A stretch of DNA of 64,000 bases from Taibaiella koreensis (lineage in GTDB: Bacteria; Bacteroidota; Bacteroidia; Chitinophagales; Chitinophagaceae): assembly GCF_003545715.1 (NCBI RefSeq), contig NZ_QVNU01000005.1, forward strand, positions 248,001 to 312,000, given 5' to 3'. The notes below the pieces were generated by a model. It had not been told where the DNA came from and did no database searches. It worked only from the letters and a program-made list of their open reading frames with translations. The position numbers were made by a program, and so were the translations under genes. Of this stretch, positions 8,906 to 17,921 are shown piece by piece; positions within the stretch are counted from its first letter, which is position 1; each line of letters starts with the position of its first letter.

Positions 8906-9751
8906 GTGGATATCCAGCAATACATATCATCCGGGGTCATTGAGGCATATGTGCTAGGCATTGCCGCTGACGAAGATGTGCGGGAACTGGAACAGCTTTC
9001 CCATCAATATCCCGAGATCGCTGCCGCCGTCGAAGAGTACCGGCGGTCGCTGGAGGCTTATGCCGATGCCCTGGCTATAACGCCGCCGGCAGGACTGAAG
9101 GACCAGATATGGTCGGCCATCCAAGCCGATGAGCAGCAGTTGCCTGTGGTACATCCGTCGCAGGAGCACACCGGCAGCACCTTTGATTTTGCTACCAATG
9201 AAGGCAAAGGAGGCCGCAGGGTACGCTTGTACCGTTCGCTGGCAGCAGCTGTAGCGTTGCTCCTGGGCAGCATCACACTCAATATTGTGCTGTGGAACCA
9301 GTCGCAGCAGACCGGCAAAAAAATGTCGGAGATGAAGCAGGAACAGCAAAGAATGCTGGCCGACAACCAGGATTTCCGCAGCAGGCTGGAACAATCGGCC
9401 CACCAGCTGGATCTCTTGCTGGATCCTTTCGTAAAATCCATTGTATTGGCCGGTGTGGGTGCTCATACCAATAATAATGCTATGTTGCTTTGGGACGGCC
9501 GCAGCAAGGATGTCTACCTCTCGCTTAAAAATATGCCGCTACCCCCCGCGGGCAAGCAATACCAGCTTTGGGCCATTGTCAATGGTAAACCGGTAAGCGC
9601 CGGTGTTTATACAATGGATGGCAAGCAAGCTATGCAGAAAATGAAAACGATACCCCAGGCAGAGATGTTTGCGATCACACTGGAGCAGGAGGGTGGCAGC
9701 GAAACACCCACACTCGACGAAATGTATGTAGCCGGCAAAGTACAGGGATAA
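8906..9751 (+). CDS. RskA-like anti-sigma factor
   Basis: This 281-residue protein is predicted to hold the upstream ECF sigma factor at the membrane. The cytoplasmic N-domain (1-100, starting MDIQQYISSGVIEAYVLG) lacks the His-Cys-Cys zinc motif of ZAS anti-sigma factors, as in the RskA group. One transmembrane helix lies at about 108-129 (SLAAAVALLLGSITLNIVLW), followed by a coiled coil (about 132-165) and a C-terminal RskA domain with LPPAGKQYQLWAIVNGKPV. The start is GTG at 8906, two bases after the sigma stop, which implies translational coupling. A hairpin terminator at 9774 closes the operon. Confidence 0.88.
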   Translation: MDIQQYISSGVIEAYVLGIAADEDVRELEQLSHQYPEIAAAVEEYRRSLEAYADALAITPPAGLKDQIWSAIQADEQQLPVVHPSQEHTGSTFDFATNEGKGGRRVRLYRSLAAAVALLLGSITLNIVLWNQSQQTGKKMSEMKQEQQRMLADNQDFRSRLEQSAHQLDLLLDPFVKSIVLAGVGAHTNNNAMLLWDGRSKDVYLSLKNMPLPPAGKQYQLWAIVNGKPVSAGVYTMDGKQAMQKMKTIPQAEMFAITLEQEGGSETPTLDEMYVAGKVQG

Positions 9752-9773
9752 CCGATCGCCGGCATCTGAACCT

Positions 9774-9810
9774 GAGCGCTGTTCCTTACCGGAACGGCGC
9801 TTTCTTTTTG
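9774..9810 (+). terminator. Terminator after the anti-sigma gene
   Basis: GAGCGCTGTTCC pairs with GGAACGGCGCT around a 5-base loop, with a TTTCTTTTT tail. Confidence 0.65.
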
Positions 9811-9894
9811 CATATGCCTCTTTAGGAAAACATTTAAAAAACCGCCCGGTACCTGCTATCGTATATGCTGACAAACAGCTTTGAAAAAACATTT

Positions 9895-10461
9895 ATGAAA
9901 ACAACAGCAGTAAAACAGCTCGCCATCGCAGCTATGGCCTTGCTCACCCTCGGTATCCAGCCTGCCTTTGCGCAAAAAGAAAAGACGGTAACCGTCGGCG
10001 GCGCACCCATGTATCCTTCAAAGAACATTGTGGAGAATGCGGTAAATTCAAAAGATCACACCACGCTTGTGGCTGCGGTAAAGGCAGCCGGACTGGTAGA
10101 AACCTTATCGGGAACAGGTCCGTTTACGGTATTTGCGCCCACCAATGAAGCATTCGATAAACTACCGCCAGGCACTGTAGCCGACCTGGTGAAGCCTGAA
10201 AACAAGGAAAAGCTTACCACCATACTCACCTACCATGTAGTACCCGGAAAAATGGATGCAAAGGAGCTTATGATGAAGATCAAAGCGGGAAAAGGTAAAG
10301 CTATGCTTACAACAGTACAAGGTGGTACACTCACGCTGATGCAGCAGGGAAAGGACCTGTGGGTTATGGATGCGCAAGGGAATAAAGCGAAAGTAACGAT
10401 CAAAGACGTGTATCAGAGCAACGGCGTGATCCATGTGATCAATGCTGTACTGATGCCTTAA
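9895..10461 (+). CDS. Secreted fasciclin (FAS1) domain protein
   Basis: The 188-residue protein has a signal peptide (MKTTAVKQLAIAAMALLTLG, cleaved near AFAQ) and one FAS1 domain at about residues 40-188. Diagnostic pieces are LVAAVKAAGLVETLSGTGPF, TVFAPTNEAFDKLP, TILTYHVVPGKM and the final NGVIHVINAVLMP. FAS1 domains mediate cell-surface adhesion or ligand binding. The ATG at 9895 is preferred over 9865 because it begins the signal peptide. It follows a sigma/RskA-type pair; in Mycobacterium, SigK-RskA controls fasciclin-domain antigens, so this gene may be a target of the neighbouring sigma factor (inference). Confidence 0.9.
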   Translation: MKTTAVKQLAIAAMALLTLGIQPAFAQKEKTVTVGGAPMYPSKNIVENAVNSKDHTTLVAAVKAAGLVETLSGTGPFTVFAPTNEAFDKLPPGTVADLVKPENKEKLTTILTYHVVPGKMDAKELMMKIKAGKGKAMLTTVQGGTLTLMQQGKDLWVMDAQGNKAKVTIKDVYQSNGVIHVINAVLMP

Positions 10462-10535
10462 GGAACGGACGAATGTGTGTGTGTGCGATTGCTTGGTCTA
10501 ACGGGAGCCGGTTGGTTCCCGTTCTTTGTTTCAAC

Positions 10536-10567
10536 AAAAAAGCTACACCAAACAGCGTAGCTTTTTT
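10536..10567. terminator. Bidirectional terminator between fasciclin gene and acyl-CoA dehydrogenase
   Basis: AAAAAGCTAC (10536-10545) pairs perfectly with GTAGCTTTTT (10557-10566), giving A/T tracts on both sides, suitable for the convergent genes. A second hairpin (AACGGGA / TTCCCGTT) sits just upstream at about 10499-10522. Confidence 0.8.
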
Positions 10568-10590
10568 ATTGAAATAAGTATAGTAGGGCC

Positions 10591-11733
10591 TTACTGATTC
10601 AGGATATCTCTTGAGATTACCAGTTTCTGGATCTCGGAAGTGCCTTCGCCGATGGTGCACAGCTTGGAATCACGGTAGTATTTTTCCACAGGGAAATCTT
10701 TGGTATAGCCGTAGCCGCCGAAGATTTGCACCGCATCGGTAGATATCTCTACGGATATTTCCGAAGCGTAATATTTGGCCATCGCCGACTCCTTGGTCAT
10801 TTTCACACCACGGTTCTTCATATCGGCAGCCTGGTAGATCAGCAATTCGGCGCCTTCGATCTTGGTGGCCATATCGGCAAGCTTGAAGGCGATTGCCTGG
10901 AAGCTGGCAATAGGCTGATCAAACTGATGACGCTCTTTAGCATACTTTAGGGAAGCCTCATAGGCGCCTTTAGCGATACCCAGGGACAACGCGGCAATAG
11001 AGATACGGCCGCCGTCCAGCACTTTCATGGCTTGCTTAAAGCCATCGCCTATTTTGCCCATGCGCTGCGCGTCGGAGATACGGCAATTGTCGAATACCAG
11101 CTCTGTGGTTTCTGAGGCACGCATACCCAGCTTATTTTCTTTTTTACCCGCACTGAAGCCGGGTGTACCCCGCTCAACGATAAAGGCGGTCACATTGTTC
11201 TTGGTTCGCGGCTCGCCGGTACGGGCCAGTACCACGGCTACATTACCGGTCTTACCATGTGTGATCCAGTTCTTGGTACCATTCAATATCCAATCGTCGC
11301 CATCGCGGATAGCGGTGCAACGCATATTGCCGGCATCGCTGCCGGTATTGGCTTCGGTAAGGCCCCAGGCGCCAATCCATTCACCACTGGCCAGCTTCGG
11401 AAGGTATTTTTTCTTTTGCTCCTCGTTGCCGAAATATAAGATGTGACCGGTGCAGAGAGAGTTGTGCGCCGCTACAGATAGCCCGATAGAGCCGCATACC
11501 TTGGCGATTTCGCTTACCACAGTGACATATTCAAAATAGCTTAGCCCCGAACCGCCGTATTCGGCAGGCACCAGCACGCCCATCAGGCCCAGCTCGCCCA
11601 TTTTATGAAACAGCTCCACGGGGAAGGTTTGGCTTTCATCCCACTCCATCATGCTCGGGCGGATATGTTTATTGGCAAAATCACGGATCATCTCCGTAAT
11701 CTGCATCTGGGTCTCTGTGAGATTAAAATCCAT
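10591..11733 (-). CDS. Acyl-CoA dehydrogenase, FAD-dependent
   Basis: This 380-residue flavoenzyme oxidises acyl-CoA to trans-2-enoyl-CoA in fatty-acid or branched-chain amino acid breakdown. It shows the ACAD signatures GAWGLTEANTGSDAGNM (about 130-146) and QIFGGYGYTKDFPVEK (about 334-349), and the active-site segment IGEGTSEIQKL near residue 365, whose Glu is the usual catalytic base in short-chain members. Length is standard. It follows the helix-hairpin-helix gene by 27 bases on the same strand, so the two may share a transcript. Chain-length preference cannot be assigned from sequence alone. Confidence 0.92.
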   Translation of the reverse strand: MDFNLTETQMQITEMIRDFANKHIRPSMMEWDESQTFPVELFHKMGELGLMGVLVPAEYGGSGLSYFEYVTVVSEIAKVCGSIGLSVAAHNSLCTGHILYFGNEEQKKKYLPKLASGEWIGAWGLTEANTGSDAGNMRCTAIRDGDDWILNGTKNWITHGKTGNVAVVLARTGEPRTKNNVTAFIVERGTPGFSAGKKENKLGMRASETTELVFDNCRISDAQRMGKIGDGFKQAMKVLDGGRISIAALSLGIAKGAYEASLKYAKERHQFDQPIASFQAIAFKLADMATKIEGAELLIYQAADMKNRGVKMTKESAMAKYYASEISVEISTDAVQIFGGYGYTKDFPVEKYYRDSKLCTIGEGTSEIQKLVISRDILNQ

Positions 11734-11760
11734 AGTAGTCGTTATTAAATATTTACTGTA

Positions 11761-12690
11761 TCAGCGGACCGCCAAATAAGGCGCAATTTTACGATATTTT
11801 TCTTCATTTATCAAGGGAACCTGCCGCAATTGTTCGATTTCGGCAAAGCTCCCGAGATCGCTACGCAGCTTTATGATACCCGAGGCCAGCTTTTTCCCTA
11901 TATAAGGATGGCGGGCCAGCTCTTCCTCAGTAGCCAGGTTAACGTTGATCTTTTTCACCAGGCCGGGATCAACAGTCAGCTGATCCTTAAGTTGCTGGTA
12001 AGTGCTGTCGGGAAATCCATATACTTCCTTTAGCTGCACTACCTGGATAAAACCGCCCAGGGACTCCCTGAAACTTAGTATCCGCCGGGAATATCCCGGT
12101 CCTATACCGCGCAATGCGATCAGGGCTCCGGCATCTGCCGTATTCAGCTCCAGTGGCCCGGAAGGGACCTCAGCGGGTTCCGTCTTCCACTCCGGACGAT
12201 CCTGTACGCCACCGGCAACTTCACGCTCTCCCGCGATACGTACGTAGGGAGCTATCCGTTCATAATCTTCCGGCCGCAAGGTGTACAGCTTCTGCAGGTC
12301 GTCCTTCTTCCGGAAACGACCGCCTTTGCTGCGGTATTTGATCAGCGTACGCGCCGTGCGTAACGGCAGTCCCAAGCCTGTGAGCACCTCTTCACTTGCC
12401 GTATTGGGGTCAAAGAACTGCATGTTGACGCTCCGCTGCCCATCATCTGTGTCATCGTACCGGGTATAAGATCCAGTTGGCTTGTCCGCCCTTTGCTCCT
12501 CAATGATATGTTCCTTACGGAACTGCGTCCAGGCCTGCTGCAGCGCTTTTTCCCGGGCATCCTGTCGTGGTGGCTGCAGTGCCGGTAGCAAGCGCCACAC
12601 CAGGGTCGCCGCCAGCAATAAGCCTAATAAGATCAATGCGCCCGCCCTCGAACGGCGGGATAACCGGAAATCGTTTGTTGTTTGCGCCAT
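11761..12690 (-). CDS. ComEA-like protein with three helix-hairpin-helix units
   Basis: This 309-residue protein has one N-terminal membrane helix (about 17-35) and three helix-hairpin-helix modules, at about 92-150, 180-238 and 248-308. Each carries an N-T/L-A start and a G-x-G-like turn, for example ELNTADAGALIALRGIGPGY and the NVNLATEEELARHPYIGKKL segment. ComEA-type proteins bind DNA outside the inner membrane during uptake, but in Bacteroidota such proteins are common and not always tied to competence. The typical ComEA has one module, so three is unusual. An acyl-CoA dehydrogenase gene follows 27 bases downstream. A TATATTTG promoter element lies upstream. Confidence 0.82.
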   Translation of the reverse strand: MAQTTNDFRLSRRSRAGALILLGLLLAATLVWRLLPALQPPRQDAREKALQQAWTQFRKEHIIEEQRADKPTGSYTRYDDTDDGQRSVNMQFFDPNTASEEVLTGLGLPLRTARTLIKYRSKGGRFRKKDDLQKLYTLRPEDYERIAPYVRIAGEREVAGGVQDRPEWKTEPAEVPSGPLELNTADAGALIALRGIGPGYSRRILSFRESLGGFIQVVQLKEVYGFPDSTYQQLKDQLTVDPGLVKKINVNLATEEELARHPYIGKKLASGIIKLRSDLGSFAEIEQLRQVPLINEEKYRKIAPYLAVR

Positions 12691-12731
12691 AGGAATAAAA
12701 TTTCCGGCGCAATCTTAGTGGTGTTGGCACT

Positions 12732-12739
12732 CAAATATA
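12732..12739 (-). promoter_or_regulatory. -7 promoter element for the HhH gene
   Basis: The reverse strand reads TATATTTG, an exact consensus match 41 bases before the ATG at 12690. Confidence 0.5.
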
Positions 12740-12778
12740 CATATTAAATGCACCTTGAAATCTTTTTTTGTATAAAAA

Positions 12779-12814
12779 GAAGAGCCGCCCCGGCAAAATA
12801 CGGGGCAGCTCTTC
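12779..12814 (-). terminator. Terminator for the PKD T9SS gene
   Basis: GAAGAGC-GCCCCG and CGGGGC-GCTCTTC arms pair around an 8-base loop, with one unpaired base per arm. On the reverse strand a T-rich tail follows the stem. Confidence 0.7.
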
Positions 12815-12837
12815 GGCAAAGGCAATCAAGATGGTTA

Positions 12838-15800
12838 CTACCGGACAACGCTAAGCTTAGCACGCTGCAGCACCTGTACTGCATCACGCAATATCACCTG
12901 GTACAAGCCGGGCGCATAGTGTTCCAGCCCCAGTTGCCAGCTACCCTGCCGTTTCAGCAAAAGCTTGCTGTCTACGCTGCGTCCTGCCGCATCGTAGATC
13001 TCCAGGTAATGCGGCTTCCCATTATCCTCAAAGCGATAATCGATATGGGCATTATCCCTGGCAGGGTTAGGCGCCAGCGTTAGCATAGCGGCATCCTGCG
13101 CGTGGAGCTCGTTAAGACTCGTAGGGCGGCCATCGCAGCCAATGAGGCTCAGATCCATATCATCGCTCATTGCCGAGCAATAGCCATTATTCAACTCAAG
13201 GTTGTAGGTTCCTGCCGACGTAAAGGTGACTGCGGTGGGCACCACACCAGGACCCGTCATATAAATGCCCGGGAAGTTCTTGTAATAGGTCCAGCGGGAG
13301 AAACGGACAATAGGGCCGGTCACCGAATAGGTACCTGTATTGCACAGGTTATAACAGCCCGAGGGAAATATCCACAGGTATACGTGCGGATCTTTGGGCG
13401 TTGCGATCGCGGTGCGGCTCTGGCAGCCGAAGGGATCGGTATAGGTTACCTGGAAAGGCCCGCCTGTCGGTACGATCACAGGATTGCCGCTGGCCCCATT
13501 GCTCCAGTTATAAGCACCCGGCAGGGATGGACTGGCCGTAAGCCGCACCTCGTAAGGATTGCAGCCTACTACGTTGAATGACAGACCGGGATTGGCAGGA
13601 TTACCATGAACCGTTACGGTAAAGGGCGCACTGGTCTTCACACAAGCGCCACCACCCGGCTTGGGTATCGTCACTTCCACAGTATAGGTATACGAGCCCG
13701 GGCTGGCCTGGTTGCGGGTAAGCGAAGCCGCAGTACCTACCGTAGTAGCGCCTTCAAACCAGCGGTAGGTTGCCTGCGCACCGGCATAGCCGCTCAGCGT
13801 ATAATCCGTATTGATACAGGCATCTTTGTCGCCGAAGATGTCTACCGGCGGCATCTGGATAATGTTCACCGTATCGGCCTTGGCATTATCGGTACAGCCA
13901 TATTGATCGCTTACATACACCCAGTAATAGCCCGAATTGAATACTGTGGTCGGGCTGCTGGTCGTAACGGCGATCGTATCTTTTTGTTTCAGCCAGTTGT
14001 AGCGGTTGCCCTGGAATTTACCGGCATTAGGCGTATAGCTGAGCGTAACCGGTGTGCCTTCGCAGGGATTTTTAGGATTGGACACAGTAGCGCCTTCCAG
14101 GCGGTCGGCGATCACCTGAACACTTTTCGTTATGGAGGAAGAGCAGCCTGCGGCATCCTGTACGGTAAGCATAACCGGGTAGGTACTGCCCGATACCGGC
14201 ATGGTATCGTAAACCCGTACGGCGTTATAGCCGGCAAGATCGGCATTGTCGCCGAAATTCCAGAAGCCGCTTGTCGCAACCGCATTGGTGCTGGTATTGG
14301 TAAATACCACCGCAGCATCACGGATACAGGTAATGGGTCTTGCAAAGGTGAAATTGGCTACAGGCAGCGCCGGGACTGTTATCGTATTGGTGATGGTGCA
14401 GCTATCGGTGCTGCGAACCACCCTTATGCCCATGGTATAGCTACCCGGGGCGAGACTCATGGTATAGCTGCCACTGGCGGAAAGGCTGCTCCAATGGTCG
14501 CCGGGAAGATTGGGATCGTAATAACGAAGGCCCAGCAATGCCGCACCGGTGCTGGTCCCTGTCCACGACACCGTGGTACCCCGTTTACCACCGGTAAGCG
14601 TACAATTAAAGGATACACTGAAGCTGGGGTCACAGATCGAAGAGCCCCCGCCCGAGGGTGGCGGTATAAATTGGCAGCTATCGGCCACTTGCACAGTATC
14701 GCTCTTTGCCTTGCAGCCATTAGCGGCCACCGCTTCAATAAAATAGAATCCCTCACTGGCTGGGTTAAGGATGCGGCTCGTCGCCATCGGCGCTGCTGAA
14801 GGAAGCACCGGGTTAGTTGAACCGCCGGCTGTATAATAATAGAGATCGTAAGTGGTAGCCGGCGGATTGCCCCAGGCGCTGCCCGTATTGGTTAGCATCA
14901 GGGTATCCTTTGTTTGTCCCGGCGCCAGGCAGGACAAGTTATCTGACAAGTCGATGATCGGCGCGCTCTTCACCCAGACTTGCTTCTTTGCTGAAAATCC
15001 GTCGGGACAGCCGGATGGATTGGGCACAAAAATCGCAACCTCCATCGCTTTGTCCGGCCCACGGAAGGGCTTGAAGATGTGATTGACAGAAGTGGCGCTC
15101 GTCGTTGTGGGGAAAGGATCGTCGGAAAAGCTATAGACGATGGTTCCGGCAGGAGCACCGGTCACATTTACCGTTACCGGCTGGTTGACACATTGCGTAT
15201 CGGGCAGCACGGTTAAAACAGGTGTGGTAGGAAAGGCCGGTGAAACCTGCACATTAAGCGTGTCGATATAGAAGATGAAGCATTTCCTGATCTTACAGAT
15301 CACCTTTGCTGCACCGTTGGTATCGTTCCACTGGATCGTAGCATTGGGTGTATTTTGCCCGCCGCTCACGCTGCCTTTTACAGCGGGATATACACTCCAC
15401 TCATAGCTTTCTGCACCAGGATAGCTATTGTTATAGGCCATGGACTGGTTGCGGCAGGGAGTAGTGTTTCCCGTAATCACAGGATTGACCACCGGCGGAT
15501 ACACCGTCTTCGTGCTCACATTGGAGCGACAATAGGGAAATTCCTTCATCTCCCGGTAGACCATTATGGTGAAAGGACCCGAGGAAGCAGGATTAAGCGT
15601 AACATAGCTTTTATCACCGGCAGCACTGTTCACCGTACCGGTATTGGTACCGCTCATGCTCCAGGCAAACAGCGTGCCGTATAGGGCATTGCCTGCGGCA
15701 TACTCTACGGGAACGCCCTTACAAATGGTATCGGGGCCGGTGATCTGGTTCACGTTGGGCGGTGGGGGAAAAGCCCTGATGAATAAGGGATCGGGCGGGC

Positions 15801-17427
15801 AGAAACCGGTTCCTGCAGCGTTGAGCACGTAGATGCCAGGCGTTGTAAAGCTGCGCACAATACTGTTGCCTGTACCGGTGCCTACTGTAGCACCGTTGAG
15901 CGTCAGGGTCCAGGTGCCGCTGTGACCATTAGCCAGAGTATAAGTGTAATTGGTATTGAGACATATTTTGTCCTGGCCGTTGATCTTTTCCTGCGGCTGT
16001 ATATTGATCACCAGCGAAGCAGTGCCCAGGCAGTTGAGCAGTGTATTCTGGTAATTGCAACGCAACGTTACCGTACCCGCAGTACCATTCGTCTTCAGGA
16101 TGATCTCGTTGGGCTGATCACTGGGAACAAGCGTCCCCAGGCCACTTGGTGTCATACTCCAGTTGAAACGGGTAGAAGGCCATTGCGGCAGGCGGTAAAG
16201 GTATTCTCCGTTAGGGCATATTGTCACTTCGCCTTCGATTGTGCCCGTGCTCATAATAATGGGTACCTTTACTACCGTCGTATTAGGACACATGCCGGCA
16301 CAGGAAGGTGTGTATTTCAGGTAGCCGAACCCTGAAGGGGAACCGCTCCACTTTACCGAAGTCGTTCCGGGAGCCGGGCTTATAAGCGAGCCGTTGGATA
16401 CCGACCAGGAAGAGGCGCTGCAAGGCGTGTTCACGCTATAGTTGCTGATCGCACCCTGGCATACCACACCGGGGCAGGTAATGACCGCGCCGGCCTTAGG
16501 CTGTACCTGGACCCGCATGGTATAGCTGGTGCTGCAGCCGCAGGCATTGGTCACGGTAAGGGTTACGGTATAGCTCCCGGTTCGGAACAAATGGGTAACG
16601 GGCATGGTAAGGCTACCCTGCGCATTGCTGTACTGGCCATCACCGAAGTCCCAGCGCCAGGCTACAATAGGTGAAGACGAAGGGCTAAAAGATTTATCCA
16701 GAAAGATCACCTCGGCGCTGTCGCAGACAACAAGGCTGGTCCTGGTGGTATCGGGCAAGGCAACGAAGCGTGCCTTAGGACTTTCAATAATTTCAATACA
16801 CATAGTACGGCTGCCTTTGCAACCGCTGGTGGTGGTCTCCGTTACGGTAATACTACCCTGCCCTGGTCCGTTCCAATGGATGGTAACAGGATTGGCATTG
16901 GCAGACCCAACAATAGAACCGCCATTGACGCTCCAGCTATAAGTACTGCCGGTATTGCCGGTAGCCCTGTAGACCACATTGTTGTCGGAACAGGCCTTAA
17001 CACATCCGGAGTCTTCAAAAGGCGGCATCGGCTGCTGCTCATTAGGCGGCACCAGTGATTGGCAGGCGACCCGGAAATCGGTGGTGATCAGGGGCTGAGG
17101 TAAAGGCAATATGGTAACGTTAAGCGTACCCCTTTGCAAGGTATCGCCATTACTGTTCACGCCATAGACCAGTACCTGCCCGGAGCCGTCAAGCCCCCAG
17201 AGGAAAGTAGCATTGCCGGCTGTTGCCGATACCAGGCTGCCATTGGTATTGCCGCTGCGCCAGATATAGATAAAACCAGGGGCCGGCGCAATGGTATAGA
17301 TCTGCGAAATGCCTTTACATACGGTCGCCGGGCCGGTAATAGGGATGGTCGTTTGCCCGCGGGCAATACTGCCTGTCACCAGCAGAAACAGCAGACAACA
17401 GAAACGTTGTAGAAAATTGAGGTGCAT
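12838..17427 (-). CDS. Giant secreted PKD/Ig-like repeat protein with T9SS sorting domain
   Basis: This 1529-residue protein has a signal peptide (MHLNFLQRFCCLLFLLVTGS, cleavage near ARGQ). The body is a chain of Ig-like and PKD-like domains. Several PKD_6-type units begin ITGPxTxCKG (near residues 30 and 585) or ITGNTTPC, and two classical PKD motifs are visible: WRWDFGDGQYSN near 259 and GFWNFGDNADLAG near 1059. The last ~75 residues (from LTLAPNPARDNAHIDYRF to the end) form a type A T9SS sorting domain, so it is predicted to be exported through the type IX system and attached to or released from the surface. Ligand unknown; adhesion or gliding roles are possible. It lies alone, with a terminator after it. 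Confidence 0.88.
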   Translation of the reverse strand: MHLNFLQRFCCLLFLLVTGSIARGQTTIPITGPATVCKGISQIYTIAPAPGFIYIWRSGNTNGSLVSATAGNATFLWGLDGSGQVLVYGVNSNGDTLQRGTLNVTILPLPQPLITTDFRVACQSLVPPNEQQPMPPFEDSGCVKACSDNNVVYRATGNTGSTYSWSVNGGSIVGSANANPVTIHWNGPGQGSITVTETTTSGCKGSRTMCIEIIESPKARFVALPDTTRTSLVVCDSAEVIFLDKSFSPSSSPIVAWRWDFGDGQYSNAQGSLTMPVTHLFRTGSYTVTLTVTNACGCSTSYTMRVQVQPKAGAVITCPGVVCQGAISNYSVNTPCSASSWSVSNGSLISPAPGTTSVKWSGSPSGFGYLKYTPSCAGMCPNTTVVKVPIIMSTGTIEGEVTICPNGEYLYRLPQWPSTRFNWSMTPSGLGTLVPSDQPNEIILKTNGTAGTVTLRCNYQNTLLNCLGTASLVINIQPQEKINGQDKICLNTNYTYTLANGHSGTWTLTLNGATVGTGTGNSIVRSFTTPGIYVLNAAGTGFCPPDPLFIRAFPPPPNVNQITGPDTICKGVPVEYAAGNALYGTLFAWSMSGTNTGTVNSAAGDKSYVTLNPASSGPFTIMVYREMKEFPYCRSNVSTKTVYPPVVNPVITGNTTPCRNQSMAYNNSYPGAESYEWSVYPAVKGSVSGGQNTPNATIQWNDTNGAAKVICKIRKCFIFYIDTLNVQVSPAFPTTPVLTVLPDTQCVNQPVTVNVTGAPAGTIVYSFSDDPFPTTTSATSVNHIFKPFRGPDKAMEVAIFVPNPSGCPDGFSAKKQVWVKSAPIIDLSDNLSCLAPGQTKDTLMLTNTGSAWGNPPATTYDLYYYTAGGSTNPVLPSAAPMATSRILNPASEGFYFIEAVAANGCKAKSDTVQVADSCQFIPPPSGGGSSICDPSFSVSFNCTLTGGKRGTTVSWTGTSTGAALLGLRYYDPNLPGDHWSSLSASGSYTMSLAPGSYTMGIRVVRSTDSCTITNTITVPALPVANFTFARPITCIRDAAVVFTNTSTNAVATSGFWNFGDNADLAGYNAVRVYDTMPVSGSTYPVMLTVQDAAGCSSSITKSVQVIADRLEGATVSNPKNPCEGTPVTLSYTPNAGKFQGNRYNWLKQKDTIAVTTSSPTTVFNSGYYWVYVSDQYGCTDNAKADTVNIIQMPPVDIFGDKDACINTDYTLSGYAGAQATYRWFEGATTVGTAASLTRNQASPGSYTYTVEVTIPKPGGGACVKTSAPFTVTVHGNPANPGLSFNVVGCNPYEVRLTASPSLPGAYNWSNGASGNPVIVPTGGPFQVTYTDPFGCQSRTAIATPKDPHVYLWIFPSGCYNLCNTGTYSVTGPIVRFSRWTYYKNFPGIYMTGPGVVPTAVTFTSAGTYNLELNNGYCSAMSDDMDLSLIGCDGRPTSLNELHAQDAAMLTLAPNPARDNAHIDYRFEDNGKPHYLEIYDAAGRSVDSKLLLKRQGSWQLGLEHYAPGLYQVILRDAVQVLQRAKLSVVR

Positions 17428-17921
17428 AAGCGAATGGTTTTTAAAATAAAACAGTAAGAAAAGCGAAGTGCTGTCCTAAAGTAATATGCCGACCAGAAGA
17501 AGGCAAGGACAAATGAGTAAGTGTTGGCGACTTTGCAGTAAGTGTAGGAAAAGGAAAACAGAGCGCTAAAGAACAGCCTGGCTAATACGCAAGTATCGCG
17601 GTGGCTTAAAAATGGGGAAGGGTACGGGCCATAAGCAAAGGGCAGGCCCAGACTAACCAATACGGATTCAATTGGTGTATTGGGATCAAAAGGTTGCAGG
17701 CTCGCAGTAACAGGCGAGGCTTTGGGAAGCCTTCCATTGTCCAATTAACACACTCGCCGATATTCAACTGAAGCCCTTTGGAAGCTTACAGATCTACTCA
17801 TAAGGAAGACACTGTCACATAAAGCAAAACGTCTTCCATACACGCAAAGCGAATATGGAAGACGTTTTGTTCAATGTACAGAACAACTGAATGTCCTGTA
17901 GGTATATATCGTCTGACTATC
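17428..17921. other. Intergenic region without a supported gene
   Basis: About 490 bases between two leftward genes. Apart from the hairpin terminator at 17825-17869, I see no gene or clear promoter consensus. A 122-codon reverse-strand frame here has no recognisable features. Confidence 0.6.
17825..17869 (-). terminator. Terminator for the alkaline phosphatase gene
   Basis: A perfect 16-bp stem, CAAAACGTCTTCCATA with its complement at 17854-17869, around a 13-base loop. It lies 53 bases past the alkaline phosphatase stop. Confidence 0.8.

Noticed and set aside
13102-14799. Large forward-strand frames (159 and 397 codons) inside the PKD gene
   Set aside because: They are antisense to a convincing 1529-residue gene and lack signal, domains or promoter.
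17376-17744. 122-codon reverse-strand frame with hydrophobic stretches upstream of the PKD gene
   Set aside because: It overlaps the start of the PKD gene, has no recognisable domain, starts with no promoter and contains odd aromatic runs typical of noncoding frames.
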